Shown: piece after piece, positions 40,213 through 48,164 of the stretch
Layout: each line of letters starts with the position of its first letter
Numbering within the stretch: position 1 is the stretch's first letter
Origin: Mucilaginibacter_A sp050955045
GTDB lineage: Bacteria; Bacteroidota; Bacteroidia; Sphingobacteriales; Sphingobacteriaceae
Assembly: GCA_050955045.1 (NCBI GenBank)
Contig: JBPBQV010000011.1
Coordinates: 1 to 64,000, forward strand
DNA length: 64,000 nucleotides
Direction: 5' to 3'
Notes under the pieces: generated by a model
The model's database searches: none
The model's input: only the letters and a program-made list of their open reading frames with translations
What the model was told of the DNA's origin: nothing
Position numbers and translations under genes: made by a program

Positions 40213-42338
40213 TTTGCTTCTGTTTGGCGTTTGTTGAAACTGATTTGAAAACTTTGAATGCGGTTTCGTTTCAAAGTTATGGTGGCATTCATCGTTTGCT
40301 TTTTCTTTCGGAAGATGGTTTCAAACTGTTGTGTATCAATTTTAATATTTTCATTTTCAATCTGGTTGTTACTTTGATAATTGAGCCTAATAAACCGATA
40401 AAATGGTGCTAAAATATCCTGAATCCAGCTAATTGGGTTTCTATCAACAAGCTGTAAAGGATAAATATCAGTGCCTTTATTCCCAATCTGATCTGTAAAA
40501 ATAATTTTATAGGCAGCCAGATAAAAAAGATATAACAGAGATTCTTGATCACCATAAAATCCAGTAAAATAAAAAGCGGTGCCGTTGTTAATAAAATAAG
40601 CGTAACTGTTGGTGGATTTGCAATAAAAGTAAGTTTGGTTTGAAGCATCAGTTTGAACTTCAAAAATTACCGTTTTTCCTGTTGATGTTTCCAGTTTTAT
40701 AATTGATCCGGTCCGAAAACTGAATGCTTCTTTTATCGATGTATTTATCGGAATTGAACTGATGGTCATTCCTTCTTTCGGAATTTCATACGTACGGAAG
40801 CTTTGCTGCTGATTTTCCTCCATATTGAAATAAGAAAAAGGATAAGCCAAAGTTTTAGAACCGATATAAGGCGTAGTTTGCATCTGAAAATGAAGATGCG
40901 GTTCTGGTGAATAACCGGAATTTCCGCATAATCCAATCAAATCACCTTGTTTAACAAAATCGCCTACTTTAACTTTTGCAGATTTTTTTTTTAGATGCGA
41001 TACTTTGGAATACAAGCCGGAAGCATGACGAATGACAATGCTGTTTCCCCAGTTTTCTGCGGTGTTGATGCTTCCGATTTCGTTATCTTCCACCTGATCT
41101 GTTAATTCTTCAACCACGCCATCTGCACAAGCTAAAACTGGTTTGTTATAGCAGTAAAAATGTTCGGCTTTTGTACCCGGAAAGCGATAGGTTTTCTGTT
41201 CATCCTGTATCACAAAATCCAGTGCCTGCGCCCATTCGCCTTTGTGCGTAATGTTTCCATCATAACCTTGCGAAACCAGCCAGCTTCCCATAAAAGGAGG
41301 TTTAATATTCAGATATTTAAAATCGGATAGACGTTCGCAGCTGTTTAAATATTGGTACAGGTTTTTTTCTGGCGAATAATTTTGAAAAGGTGTAAGCACT
41401 GTTTTTCCAGATGTTTTCTGCTGTTTAAATACTTGTAACAGCAACAGCGTTACAAGGCAAAACGGCAGCGATAATATCGGCAAATCATGAAGTCCGATGA
41501 ATCTGGTTAAAGCATTAACCAACAAAAAGGTGATCGGAATGGAAATAACGGCCCACAAATAAGATTTGTATGAAGGAATTAAAAAGAAACTGCTGATACC
41601 GATGGCAGCCATCATAAAATTGCTGCCCAAATGATAATAACTTATTTCTTCCTGAAAATTTCCTGAAAAAACATTGAACAAGCAAGCCGTAATAAAACCC
41701 AACAAAGCTGCACAAAAAGCAATGCGTGAATGGATGAGCAAACCCAAACTAATCAGGAAACCGGCCAATACATTATCCTGAAAAATAACAGCGCTTATTG
41801 CCCGAAAAAACAGATCAGCATAATATGGAAAACGAATTGTGGAAAGAAATTGGCCATTGTCGCTAGCTGTTAATTCGTTTAATATAGAACTGCTTTTAGG
41901 CTCTAATCCTATTGAGAAAATACTGCCTGATGCAGAAAGCAAAATCCAAAAAGAAATAATAAAAGGAAGTGATAAAAAAGGCAAACCGGCGTTTGTTAAC
42001 CAAGAATTGCAGTTGATCGTAATTAAAATACACACCAAACAAGCAACCGCAAGCCAAATAAAAAAGGCGTTGTTTATATGATAAAATGTGCCGAAACCGA
42101 TTCCTAATAGTAAAGTGTTAAAGCTGAAAATACCTTTTTCTATTTCCTGCCGTTGGTAACCGGTTAACGTTGTAAAACCTATGGCAAACGAAGCACATAA
42201 CAAACCGGAAAAACCCGCCGCAACGTTAAAAAAAGAAACAAAAAGTAAGATCACGCCCAATACTTTGTTTTGCGAAAAAAACAAAATGGCATACGAGTTA
42301 ACAATTGCTTTTACGGAAAAGGTAAAATGTTCTCTCAA
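40188..42338 (-). CDS. urea transporter domain fused to an M23 metallopeptidase domain
   Basis: This 716-residue fusion has three parts. Residues 1-300 are about ten membrane helices with urea-transporter (UT/SLC14) features (FFNVAAGFSGLLCASFAIGFTTLTGY; GIFSFNTLLLGIGFG). Residues 345-500 are an M23/LytM domain with zinc ligands in ITHKGEWAQALDF and HLHFQMQ, plus VRHASGLYSKVSHLKKKSAKVKVGDFVKQGD. Residues 510-716 are beta-rich and of unknown type. The canonical M23 motif is HxxxD...HxH; the first His/Asp pair has an enlarged spacing (HKGEWAQALD), as in active family members. It begins 14 bp after the decarboxylase. Urea-channel/murein-hydrolase fusions are known in Bacteroidota but not understood. 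Confidence 0.85.
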   Translation of the reverse strand: MREHFTFSVKAIVNSYAILFFSQNKVLGVILLFVSFFNVAAGFSGLLCASFAIGFTTLTGYQRQEIEKGIFSFNTLLLGIGFGTFYHINNAFFIWLAVACLVCILITINCNSWLTNAGLPFLSLPFIISFWILLSASGSIFSIGLEPKSSSILNELTASDNGQFLSTIRFPYYADLFFRAISAVIFQDNVLAGFLISLGLLIHSRIAFCAALLGFITACLFNVFSGNFQEEISYYHLGSNFMMAAIGISSFFLIPSYKSYLWAVISIPITFLLVNALTRFIGLHDLPILSLPFCLVTLLLLQVFKQQKTSGKTVLTPFQNYSPEKNLYQYLNSCERLSDFKYLNIKPPFMGSWLVSQGYDGNITHKGEWAQALDFVIQDEQKTYRFPGTKAEHFYCYNKPVLACADGVVEELTDQVEDNEIGSINTAENWGNSIVIRHASGLYSKVSHLKKKSAKVKVGDFVKQGDLIGLCGNSGYSPEPHLHFQMQTTPYIGSKTLAYPFSYFNMEENQQQSFRTYEIPKEGMTISSIPINTSIKEAFSFRTGSIIKLETSTGKTVIFEVQTDASNQTYFYCKSTNSYAYFINNGTAFYFTGFYGDQESLLYLFYLAAYKIIFTDQIGNKGTDIYPLQLVDRNPISWIQDILAPFYRFIRLNYQSNNQIENENIKIDTQQFETIFRKKKQTMNATITLKRNRIQSFQISFNKRQTEAKWIAENMY
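40724..40740. repeat. dispersed motif inside the urea transporter/M23 gene
   Basis: ATGCTTCTTTTATCGAT, core perfect, followed by GTATTTATC with a weak T-tract. The codons read S-I-K-E-A-F. Confidence 0.6.
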
Positions 42339-42352
42339 TGACTATCGGTTTG

Positions 42353-43714
42353 TTACTGATTATTTAACTTAAATGCTGGCGGAACTTGCTCCATTTGGTT
42401 CACATATTCCAATGTTTCCGGTGCTCTTACCTGATGCGGCTGCTGGTGGTTTTCATCAATGATGACAATTGCTGGCCGGTAAGTAATAAACTGCATCCAT
42501 TGTGTCATGTTATAAGCGCCAACCTGATGTACCACAACCTGATCGCCCACATTAAGCAGCGGCAGGTTGATATTTTCTCTGATGATATCAATATTCATGC
42601 ACAACGGGCCATATAAAACCATTGGCTCGGTATTGGGCGAAAAATCTTGTGCAGGACTAATCTGATGATCGTACCAAAAGGAAGTAAACAAAGTATTTAC
42701 ACCAAAATCCAAAATGGTTGCACGCCTGCCATCGCTCAAGCGTTTGTTTGCCATAACGCTGCCCAGCAAATAACCGGCATCATCAATTAATACGCGGCCG
42801 CTTTCCAGTAACAGCAGCGGTAATTCTTCCTGTTTAAAACCGTATTCCAGAATGGTTGTGGTAATTATTTCGGCAAAATCATCTACTGAAGGTACAGTAT
42901 CCACACTTGGCAAATAAGCTCCTTTTAAGGTATTTGTTGAAGGAAATCCTCCGCCCAAATCCAGATATTGTATGGAGTTGTTTAACTGATTTTTACACCG
43001 CATGGCCAGCTCGCAAAGCTTGCTTGTTGCTTTGGCGTAAGCAGCAACATTCAATACAAAAGTGCCAATATGGCAATGCAAGCCAACTAATTGCATTTTT
43101 CCGGAGCTTGTTATTTTGGTGATGGCGGTCCAGGCTTCTCCGTTTTCGTAATTAAACCCGAAGCGGTCCCACTGCGGATAAATTCCGGTATCCATATTCA
43201 CGCGGATGGCTACTCTGGGTTTTTTACTGGTTTGATCACATACTTCTTTTAGCGTATAAAATTCATCAAAATGATCTATATGGATAAGGGAATCGTTTTC
43301 AATTGCCATAAGCAAATCTTTCCTGGTTTTCCCCGGACCGTTAAAAATGATTTTGTTCCCGGCCACACCATTGGCTATTGCTTTTTGATATTCAAAACCC
43401 GAAACCACTTCTGCCCAGCTTCCTTCCTGATGAAAGATGTTGCAAATGGCGTTCAGATAATTGGTTTTATAACTCCACGCAAATTGCACTTTTGGGTAAC
43501 GTGTATTAAAAGCTCTTAAAGCCGAGCGCATGTTCCGGCGGATTTTTTTTTCGGATAAAACAAATAAAGGCGAGCCAAATGCTGCTATTAATTCTTTTAC
43601 GGCTACGCCATCAATTTCTTTTACAGCTTGGGTTTGTGCCTGCGTTGCAAACTTGTTCATCACACCGGTTTGCAGCTTTTTAATAAACGGACGCTCGTAT
43701 TTTAACTTTTCCAT
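42353..43714 (-). CDS. fold-type III PLP-dependent decarboxylase (LysA/ornithine decarboxylase-like)
   Basis: It has 453 residues. PLP Lys is K83 in FAWSYKTNYLNAI, shifted from the usual YAVKAN wording. HCHIGTF (about 216) and YLDLGGGFP (about 255) bind PLP phosphate. YGPLCMNIDII (about 368) matches the CGPxCxxxD block but with Tyr/Gly for the Cys of LysA, and GDQVVVHQVGAYN closes the site. The substrate may be an amino acid or an amino-acyl group on a carrier. It is six bases after the ATP-grasp gene. It is not a normal lysA, given its operon partners. Confidence 0.82.
   Translation of the reverse strand: MEKLKYERPFIKKLQTGVMNKFATQAQTQAVKEIDGVAVKELIAAFGSPLFVLSEKKIRRNMRSALRAFNTRYPKVQFAWSYKTNYLNAICNIFHQEGSWAEVVSGFEYQKAIANGVAGNKIIFNGPGKTRKDLLMAIENDSLIHIDHFDEFYTLKEVCDQTSKKPRVAIRVNMDTGIYPQWDRFGFNYENGEAWTAITKITSSGKMQLVGLHCHIGTFVLNVAAYAKATSKLCELAMRCKNQLNNSIQYLDLGGGFPSTNTLKGAYLPSVDTVPSVDDFAEIITTTILEYGFKQEELPLLLLESGRVLIDDAGYLLGSVMANKRLSDGRRATILDFGVNTLFTSFWYDHQISPAQDFSPNTEPMVLYGPLCMNIDIIRENINLPLLNVGDQVVVHQVGAYNMTQWMQFITYRPAIVIIDENHQQPHQVRAPETLEYVNQMEQVPPAFKLNNQ
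43240..43261. repeat. dispersed bipartite motif inside the decarboxylase gene
   Basis: ATACTTCTTTTAGCG followed by TATAAAA. The A-tract is kept; codons read T-L-K-E-V-C-D. Confidence 0.55.
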
Positions 43715-43719
43715 TTCAG

Positions 43720-44793
43720 TTAAATCCTGTTTTTTGTGTTGATGATTTCTCCAAAAGCTGCAAACTGCTGAAATTGGCTGATATCTACAATTTCATCCCA
43801 GGAATACCGGATAAACATCTTTCCGGCAGCATACGCTTTATAAGGTTGTATTTCTTCACCCATCGCCATTTTTACCAATGCAGCAGGCTGGTTTTGGCCG
43901 GCAGCAGTAGTAAGATAAATCCATGCCGGGAAACGCGGGTTGATTTCCATCACCCATAAATTTCCTTCGTTAGTTTTCATGAGTTCCAATTCAAAACCAC
44001 CTTTCCATTTTGTGCTATCCGCAAATTGTTTGGCTAATTCAACCAATTCTATATCTTCAATCGTGATGCCGGCCCAGGCTTTGCCTTTATCGGTTAAATA
44101 TAATTTGCGCATGGCAACAACGCTGATGGCTTTTCCATTTCCATCTGCCAAACCGGCTACATTAATTTCTGTGCCTTTTATATACTGCTGCGCAATTATG
44201 GGTAATCCCCATTTGCTGCTTAATTTGTAAAATTCATTTTTGGCTGCTTCGTAATTGGTAACTATTTGGGCTTCATAAAATTTGCCCTTTATCACGAACG
44301 GATAATCTAACGTTTCAGTTGCTTTGATTAAATCGGAAATGCTGTTGATTAATATAGAATTTGGAACCTGAAAACCATGTATTGATCCAAAGCGATACAG
44401 GTTAACTTTATCCCGCGCTTCCAGTTGCTCCAAACTTGGCAAAAAAGTTTTGATTCCAAGCTTTTCCAGTTGCGGTGCAATTTTTATAAAATTATACAAT
44501 TCAGAATCAAAATTTGGAATGATGAGATGAAGCTGTTCGCGTTCCTGAATCGATGTTAAACGTTCCAGCAACGCCGCCGTTCCGGCCGTTGGATACGGGA
44601 TTTGGTAAACACAATCAACCAAAGCTTCCATGTAAATACCCGGTTCTAATGATTCGTAAGCTAAGCCAACAATCCTGATCTCTTCAGCATAATATTCTTT
44701 TAATGAACGAATTACAGCTACACCAGGACCTGGATTATCATGTGCATTTAAACCGGTTATCCCAACAGTTAAACGTCTGCCTTTTAAATCCAT
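43720..44793 (-). CDS. ATP-grasp ligase-like protein
   Basis: A 357-residue ATP-grasp enzyme of the carbamoyl-phosphate-synthase-like type. The N-terminal Rossmann-like domain (LTVGITGLNAHDNPGPGVAVIRSL) is followed by a central ATP lobe (DYPFVIKGKFYEAQIV; IIAQQYIKGTEINVAGLAD) and a magnesium-binding end with ELELMKTNEGNLWVMEINPRFPAWI (E and N near 283). It should join a carboxylate to an amine with ATP. It lies one base from the PqqD-like gene and six from the decarboxylase. Substrates are unknown. Confidence 0.8.
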   Translation of the reverse strand: MDLKGRRLTVGITGLNAHDNPGPGVAVIRSLKEYYAEEIRIVGLAYESLEPGIYMEALVDCVYQIPYPTAGTAALLERLTSIQEREQLHLIIPNFDSELYNFIKIAPQLEKLGIKTFLPSLEQLEARDKVNLYRFGSIHGFQVPNSILINSISDLIKATETLDYPFVIKGKFYEAQIVTNYEAAKNEFYKLSSKWGLPIIAQQYIKGTEINVAGLADGNGKAISVVAMRKLYLTDKGKAWAGITIEDIELVELAKQFADSTKWKGGFELELMKTNEGNLWVMEINPRFPAWIYLTTAAGQNQPAALVKMAMGEEIQPYKAYAAGKMFIRYSWDEIVDISQFQQFAAFGEIINTKNRI

Positions 44794-44794
44794 T

Positions 44795-45037
44795 TCAGGC
44801 TTCCAATAAATTTGCCTGCTTCAATTGCATCAGCCAATCTTCCCAGTCGCTTTCTAATTGTTCCGGTCTTACATCGTATTTTTCCAGGATATTTGCTTTA
44901 ATCTGCTGCGCTGTTTCTCCATTTTTCATGGCTGCTAATATTTCAGCAGCTATTGTATTTCCGGAAAACGAATCGCCCGTAGCCGGATTAAAAATGAAGC
45001 CGTTTTCGCTTGTTGCTATATTTTTTTTGAGGTTCAT
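44795..45037 (-). CDS. PqqD-like protein (RRE-type fold), first gene of the operon
   Basis: Eighty residues match the PqqD layout: a short beta start (GFIFNPATGDSFSGN), then IAAEILAAMKNGETAQQIKANILEKYDVRPEQLESDWEDWLMQLKQANLLEA, a winged-helix-like bundle. PqqD-type domains are the RiPP recognition elements that hold a precursor peptide for its modifying enzymes. Here the partner is an ATP-grasp enzyme, one base downstream. No obvious precursor peptide with a leader was found nearby. Another possibility is a carrier or regulatory role unrelated to RiPPs. Confidence 0.75.
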   Translation of the reverse strand: MNLKKNIATSENGFIFNPATGDSFSGNTIAAEILAAMKNGETAQQIKANILEKYDVRPEQLESDWEDWLMQLKQANLLEA

Positions 45038-45096
45038 CCGGCAGTAAAATAAAGATTTATTGCTTAAAGTTACATCTATTTTTTGCTGTAATTTTT

Positions 45097-45189
45097 ATGC
45101 TTCTTTTATGCCACTAAAACCCGAATCCTACTACACTTCAACACAAAAAGAAATCCAAAAACCAATTTTATACGGCTAAAAGAAGCATC
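45097..45189. repeat. dispersed bipartite motif, 93-bp inverted pair upstream of the PqqD operon
   Basis: ATGCTTCTTTTATGCC plus TAAAA faces AATTTTATACGGC then TAAAAGAAGCATC. The 320-bp gap 45038-45357 holds this, a 28-codon ORF, and the presumed operon promoter, which I could not fix. Confidence 0.8.
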
Positions 45190-45250
45190 ATAATTCTCCG
45201 GAAAAGATTAAACGCATTTAAATAAACCCTGAATATAGGAGTTTTTACAA

Positions 45251-45337
45251 TTACTGCTTTTTTCGATCAAAACTTTGCGATATAATACCAATAATCAGTA
45301 TCAATATGCCCAAAAAAACATAGAAGAAGTTTTTCAT
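45251..45337 (-). CDS. small single-span membrane peptide, 28 residues
   Basis: ATG at 45337 opens MKNFFYVFLGILILIIGII, then SQSFDRKKQ and stop. A short positive start, one 17-residue hydrophobic helix and a basic tail make a credible small membrane protein. It lies 20 bp after the single-domain response regulator on the same strand, so co-transcription is likely. It is too short for routine gene calling. It could be chance, but the amino acid composition is orderly. Confidence 0.45.
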   Translation of the reverse strand: MKNFFYVFLGILILIIGIISQSFDRKKQ

Positions 45338-45357
45338 TTGATTTATTTTGAGCAGTT

Positions 45358-45735
45358 TCAGGAAGCCATTAAATGATCCATCCGGGAAGAAAGTACCCGG
45401 AAATCCAAAGGTTTAACAAAAAGCGCATCGCATTTAAATGCTTCTTCGTTAATTCTTTTTGATTTATAAGCCGTTACAATAATAATCGGGATGGATTGAA
45501 GCGTTAAATCTGTTTTAAAATCCTGACAAATCAATTCACAATCTTGGTCAATCAGCAAGTAATCTAAAATAACCAGATCAGGCTTGTACCGTTTAGCCAT
45601 ATCGTACACTGCATTTTGATCAAAAGTTGTATAAACGTCCCATTCACCAGAGGCCAAAAGCTCGTCCAGTGCATTTAATAAGCGTGTATCTTTATCAAGC
45701 ACTAAAATTCGTTTTCTTGTTTTTAAAGCTTCCAT
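45358..45735 (-). CDS. single-domain response regulator
   Basis: A lone receiver domain of 125 residues with acidic pocket D14 and D16 (VLDKDTRLL), phosphoacceptor D58 (LVILDYLLID), and Thr/Lys switch residues (IIVTAYKSK, LFVKPLD). It has no output domain, so it works by protein contact. It lies between the LytTR regulator and the PqqD operon on the same strand. Confidence 0.88.
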   Translation of the reverse strand: MEALKTRKRILVLDKDTRLLNALDELLASGEWDVYTTFDQNAVYDMAKRYKPDLVILDYLLIDQDCELICQDFKTDLTLQSIPIIIVTAYKSKRINEEAFKCDALFVKPLDFRVLSSRMDHLMAS

Positions 45736-45818
45736 AACGCATTTTTAATTGATGTATGGAAGTTGCGGATTTAAGTTTTAAACCCGACGCGTGTATCGTT
45801 CAAATACAGAATTGTATC

Positions 45819-45833
45819 GATAAAAGAAGCATC
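45819..45833. repeat. dispersed motif, single copy between two regulator genes
   Basis: GATAAAAGAAGCATC in the gap between the LytTR and receiver genes; the T-tract is weak. Confidence 0.6.
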
Positions 45834-45841
45834 AGTCTAAT

Positions 45842-46543
45842 TTATTGCGACCATTTACTAATCAGGTCGTAATAACTATTACTCACCGGCAACTCGACAG
45901 ATTTTAACTGAACTTTTTTATTATGGATGGATTTGATCTGTTGCAGCGCAACCACATAACTTCTGTGGATACGCTTAAAACGATCTTCGGGCAATTTTTC
46001 CAATACTTTTTTTAAAGCCATTAAAGTAAGAATTGGTTTAGGCTGATCGAGCAGATGGATTTTGATATAATCCTCCATGCTTTCAATATATTCGATGTTG
46101 CTTACCTCAATTTTAATCATCCGATACTCTGAATATACGTACAAACTTTCGGCGTCTGGCTGGCGCGAAGCTGCGGTTTTATACTGATAAAAATCAACCG
46201 CTTTTTCTACCGCTTTGCTGAAACGCGGAAAATCGATTGGTTTTAAAAGATAATCCAGTGCCTGCAATTCAAATCCTTCAAACGCAAAATTTTTATAAGC
46301 TGTTGTAAAAATCACCATTGGTTTTATCGTTAATGATCTAACCAGTTTGATACCGTTAATATCCGGCATGTTAATATCTACAAACAACAAATCAACCTGG
46401 TTATTTTGAAGAAATTCTGACGCATATAAAGCATCTTCAAACGTTTTTAACAGCTTTAAAGACGGAAGTTTGGCTACATAACTTTCTATTAGATTGAGTG
46501 CCAGCGGTTCATCATCAATGGCAATACAAGTCAGTTGCTTCAT
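45842..46543 (-). CDS. LytTR-family DNA-binding response regulator
   Basis: A receiver with D10/D11, D56 (LLFVDINMPDING) and K103-type residues (YLLKPID) is followed by a LytTR DNA-binding domain (about 135-233) with VSNIEYIESMEDYIKIH and FKRIHRSYVVALQQIKSI. It is 233 residues long. It is paired with the upstream LytS-type kinase (gap 126 bp holding a repeat pair). Targets are not known; the neighbouring operon is a candidate. Confidence 0.92.
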   Translation of the reverse strand: MKQLTCIAIDDEPLALNLIESYVAKLPSLKLLKTFEDALYASEFLQNNQVDLLFVDINMPDINGIKLVRSLTIKPMVIFTTAYKNFAFEGFELQALDYLLKPIDFPRFSKAVEKAVDFYQYKTAASRQPDAESLYVYSEYRMIKIEVSNIEYIESMEDYIKIHLLDQPKPILTLMALKKVLEKLPEDRFKRIHRSYVVALQQIKSIHNKKVQLKSVELPVSNSYYDLISKWSQ

Positions 46544-46567
46544 ATTAATTTGCTGAGAAATTTGATC

Positions 46568-46643
46568 ATGCTTCTTTTATCAGATAATTTTTGTGTTGAA
46601 GTTTTACAAGCATTCTGTTTTTTTAGGCGATAAAAGAAGCATC
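46568..46643. repeat. dispersed bipartite motif, 76-bp inverted pair inside the two-component locus
   Basis: ATGCTTCTTTTATCAG plus a T5 tract faces a T7 tract, AGGC and GATAAAAGAAGCATC, both cores perfect. It lies between the kinase and LytTR genes. Confidence 0.85.
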
Positions 46644-46669
46644 ATTACTTTGTTAAACCAACTTTATCG

Positions 46670-47842
46670 TTAAAAGTTGTTTAAGATCAGTTTCACTTTA
46701 AAAAAACCGTTTGCTTCCTTGATAGTTAGGTTGTGCTTTTCGCCATATAAATGCTGAAGCCGTTGTTTAGTGTTGGCAATTCCGATACCAGAACGCTCTG
46801 TAATTTGCTGGTTAAAAATTTTATTTTCGCAACAAAACTCAATCTTATCTTTTGCAGCATTAATTTCAATCCTGATGGTGCTGATTTCCTTTTTGCTGAT
46901 GCCGTATTTAAAAGTATTTTCAATAAAAGACATTAAAATCAGCGGCGGAACAACCTGATTGTTAATTGCCCCGGAAACCTGATAATCGACAATGGTTTTA
47001 TTGCCCAATCGTAATTTTTGCAGGTCGATGTAATCTTTAATGCTGTTCAGTTCATTCTGTAGCAGAACAAAATCCTGCATCACATCATCGGTTACATAAC
47101 GCATCAGGTTAGAAAGTTTCATGATACTTTCCGAAGTATGTTCACTGTTAATTACCGACAACGAGTAAATATTATTAAGCGTATTAAACAGAAAATGCGG
47201 GTTAATCTGCGCCTTTAAAAAAGATAATTCTGCATTTACTTTTTCTGATTCGGCCTTAATTATTTTCTGTTCGGTATTGTGCCATTGTTCAACCGATTTA
47301 ACCGATAAGGCCAGTGCCGTGATAATTAAAAACAGTACTAAACTTACAATATCTGTTTCTGCGGAATGCTGCCAGAGCGGATTACCTTTAGCACGTTTTG
47401 GCTCGGGCTCCTGCATCCGTAAATCCTGGTTTGGCAGAGGCCCGAAAGGCATGGTCATCGTATCTAAACCGTTGATATTTTTTCTTATTTGCTTTGCTGA
47501 ATCCTGACTGGCCACAGCTGCCATTTGTGCCTGGAACCTGGGATTGTGAACTAATAACTTATTAAAAGGCTGCAAAAAGTAAACAAAAGCAAACAGGATC
47601 AGCACAATTAGGGCGTAAAAGAAGTAGTTTTTTTTCAGAAAAAATTGCGGAAGCAAATACCAGCTATTAAAGTAAAACAGGATTAAATAAGTTAAACCAA
47701 ACAGCCAGTAAAACGGCGAAGAAAGCAATAACCACAAGCTATTACTTTGTGGGCCGCTGTTTAAAAATAATACTGGCAGCATTAAAAACAGCAGCCAACT
47801 GGAAACATGGATAATAAAGGTGCTTATTTTAAATCGGAACAT
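46670..47842 (-). CDS. LytS-type (His_kinase domain) sensor kinase
   Basis: A 390-residue kinase with four membrane helices (three before residue 95 and one near 165-183), a periplasmic Pro/Met-rich loop between helices 3 and 4, and a kinase core. The core has SFLKAQINPHFLFNTLNNIYSL (phospho-His near 215), an N-box ILMSFIENTFKYGI and the G-box SGIGIANTKQRLQHLYG. The GAxN chain is complete for this family. It phosphorylates the LytTR regulator downstream. Confidence 0.92.
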   Translation of the reverse strand: MFRFKISTFIIHVSSWLLFLMLPVLFLNSGPQSNSLWLLLSSPFYWLFGLTYLILFYFNSWYLLPQFFLKKNYFFYALIVLILFAFVYFLQPFNKLLVHNPRFQAQMAAVASQDSAKQIRKNINGLDTMTMPFGPLPNQDLRMQEPEPKRAKGNPLWQHSAETDIVSLVLFLIITALALSVKSVEQWHNTEQKIIKAESEKVNAELSFLKAQINPHFLFNTLNNIYSLSVINSEHTSESIMKLSNLMRYVTDDVMQDFVLLQNELNSIKDYIDLQKLRLGNKTIVDYQVSGAINNQVVPPLILMSFIENTFKYGISKKEISTIRIEINAAKDKIEFCCENKIFNQQITERSGIGIANTKQRLQHLYGEKHNLTIKEANGFFKVKLILNNF

Positions 47843-48114
47843 CTATTTTAAATCGCATTGTTTGATCGGATAACACGTAACACTAAAGATATTGAATAAA
47901 CAGGATATACGGCTGCAAATCTAATTACAGTAATAGCGTTAAGAGGACAGGTATCGATGAATGCACCTTATCTCCCGATAAAAAATTGTTTATCGATACA
48001 AAAAGCCAATTCACCGATACTTTTAATGGAATGATAAAAATGGATTACATTTTTGTATCAGCATTTTATATCAGGTTTATAGGTTGATTTTGTAGATGTA
48101 AATGTTTTAATCTC

Positions 48115-48149
48115 ATAGGCGCCTTTGATTAGTGGGCGCCTATTTTTTA
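48115..48149 (+). terminator. hairpin plus U-run in the leader of the PKD adhesin gene
   Basis: ATAGGCGCC (48115-48123) and GGCGCCTAT (48135-48143) flank an 11-base loop and are followed by TTTTTT. It stands 16-50 bases before the ATG. No gene ends just upstream on this strand, so it looks like an attenuator in the gene's own leader. Confidence 0.65.
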
Positions 48150-48164
48150 TATTCCGGTTACTGC

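Noticed and set aside
42353..43714. Ordinary diaminopimelate decarboxylase (lysA)
   Set aside because: The CGPxC cysteine is replaced, the PLP-lysine context is altered, and the operon partners are unrelated to lysine synthesis.
45038..45357. RiPP precursor peptide for the PqqD-like protein
   Set aside because: The only orderly small ORF is a hydrophobic single-span peptide without a leader/core pattern; no other convincing small ORF was seen.
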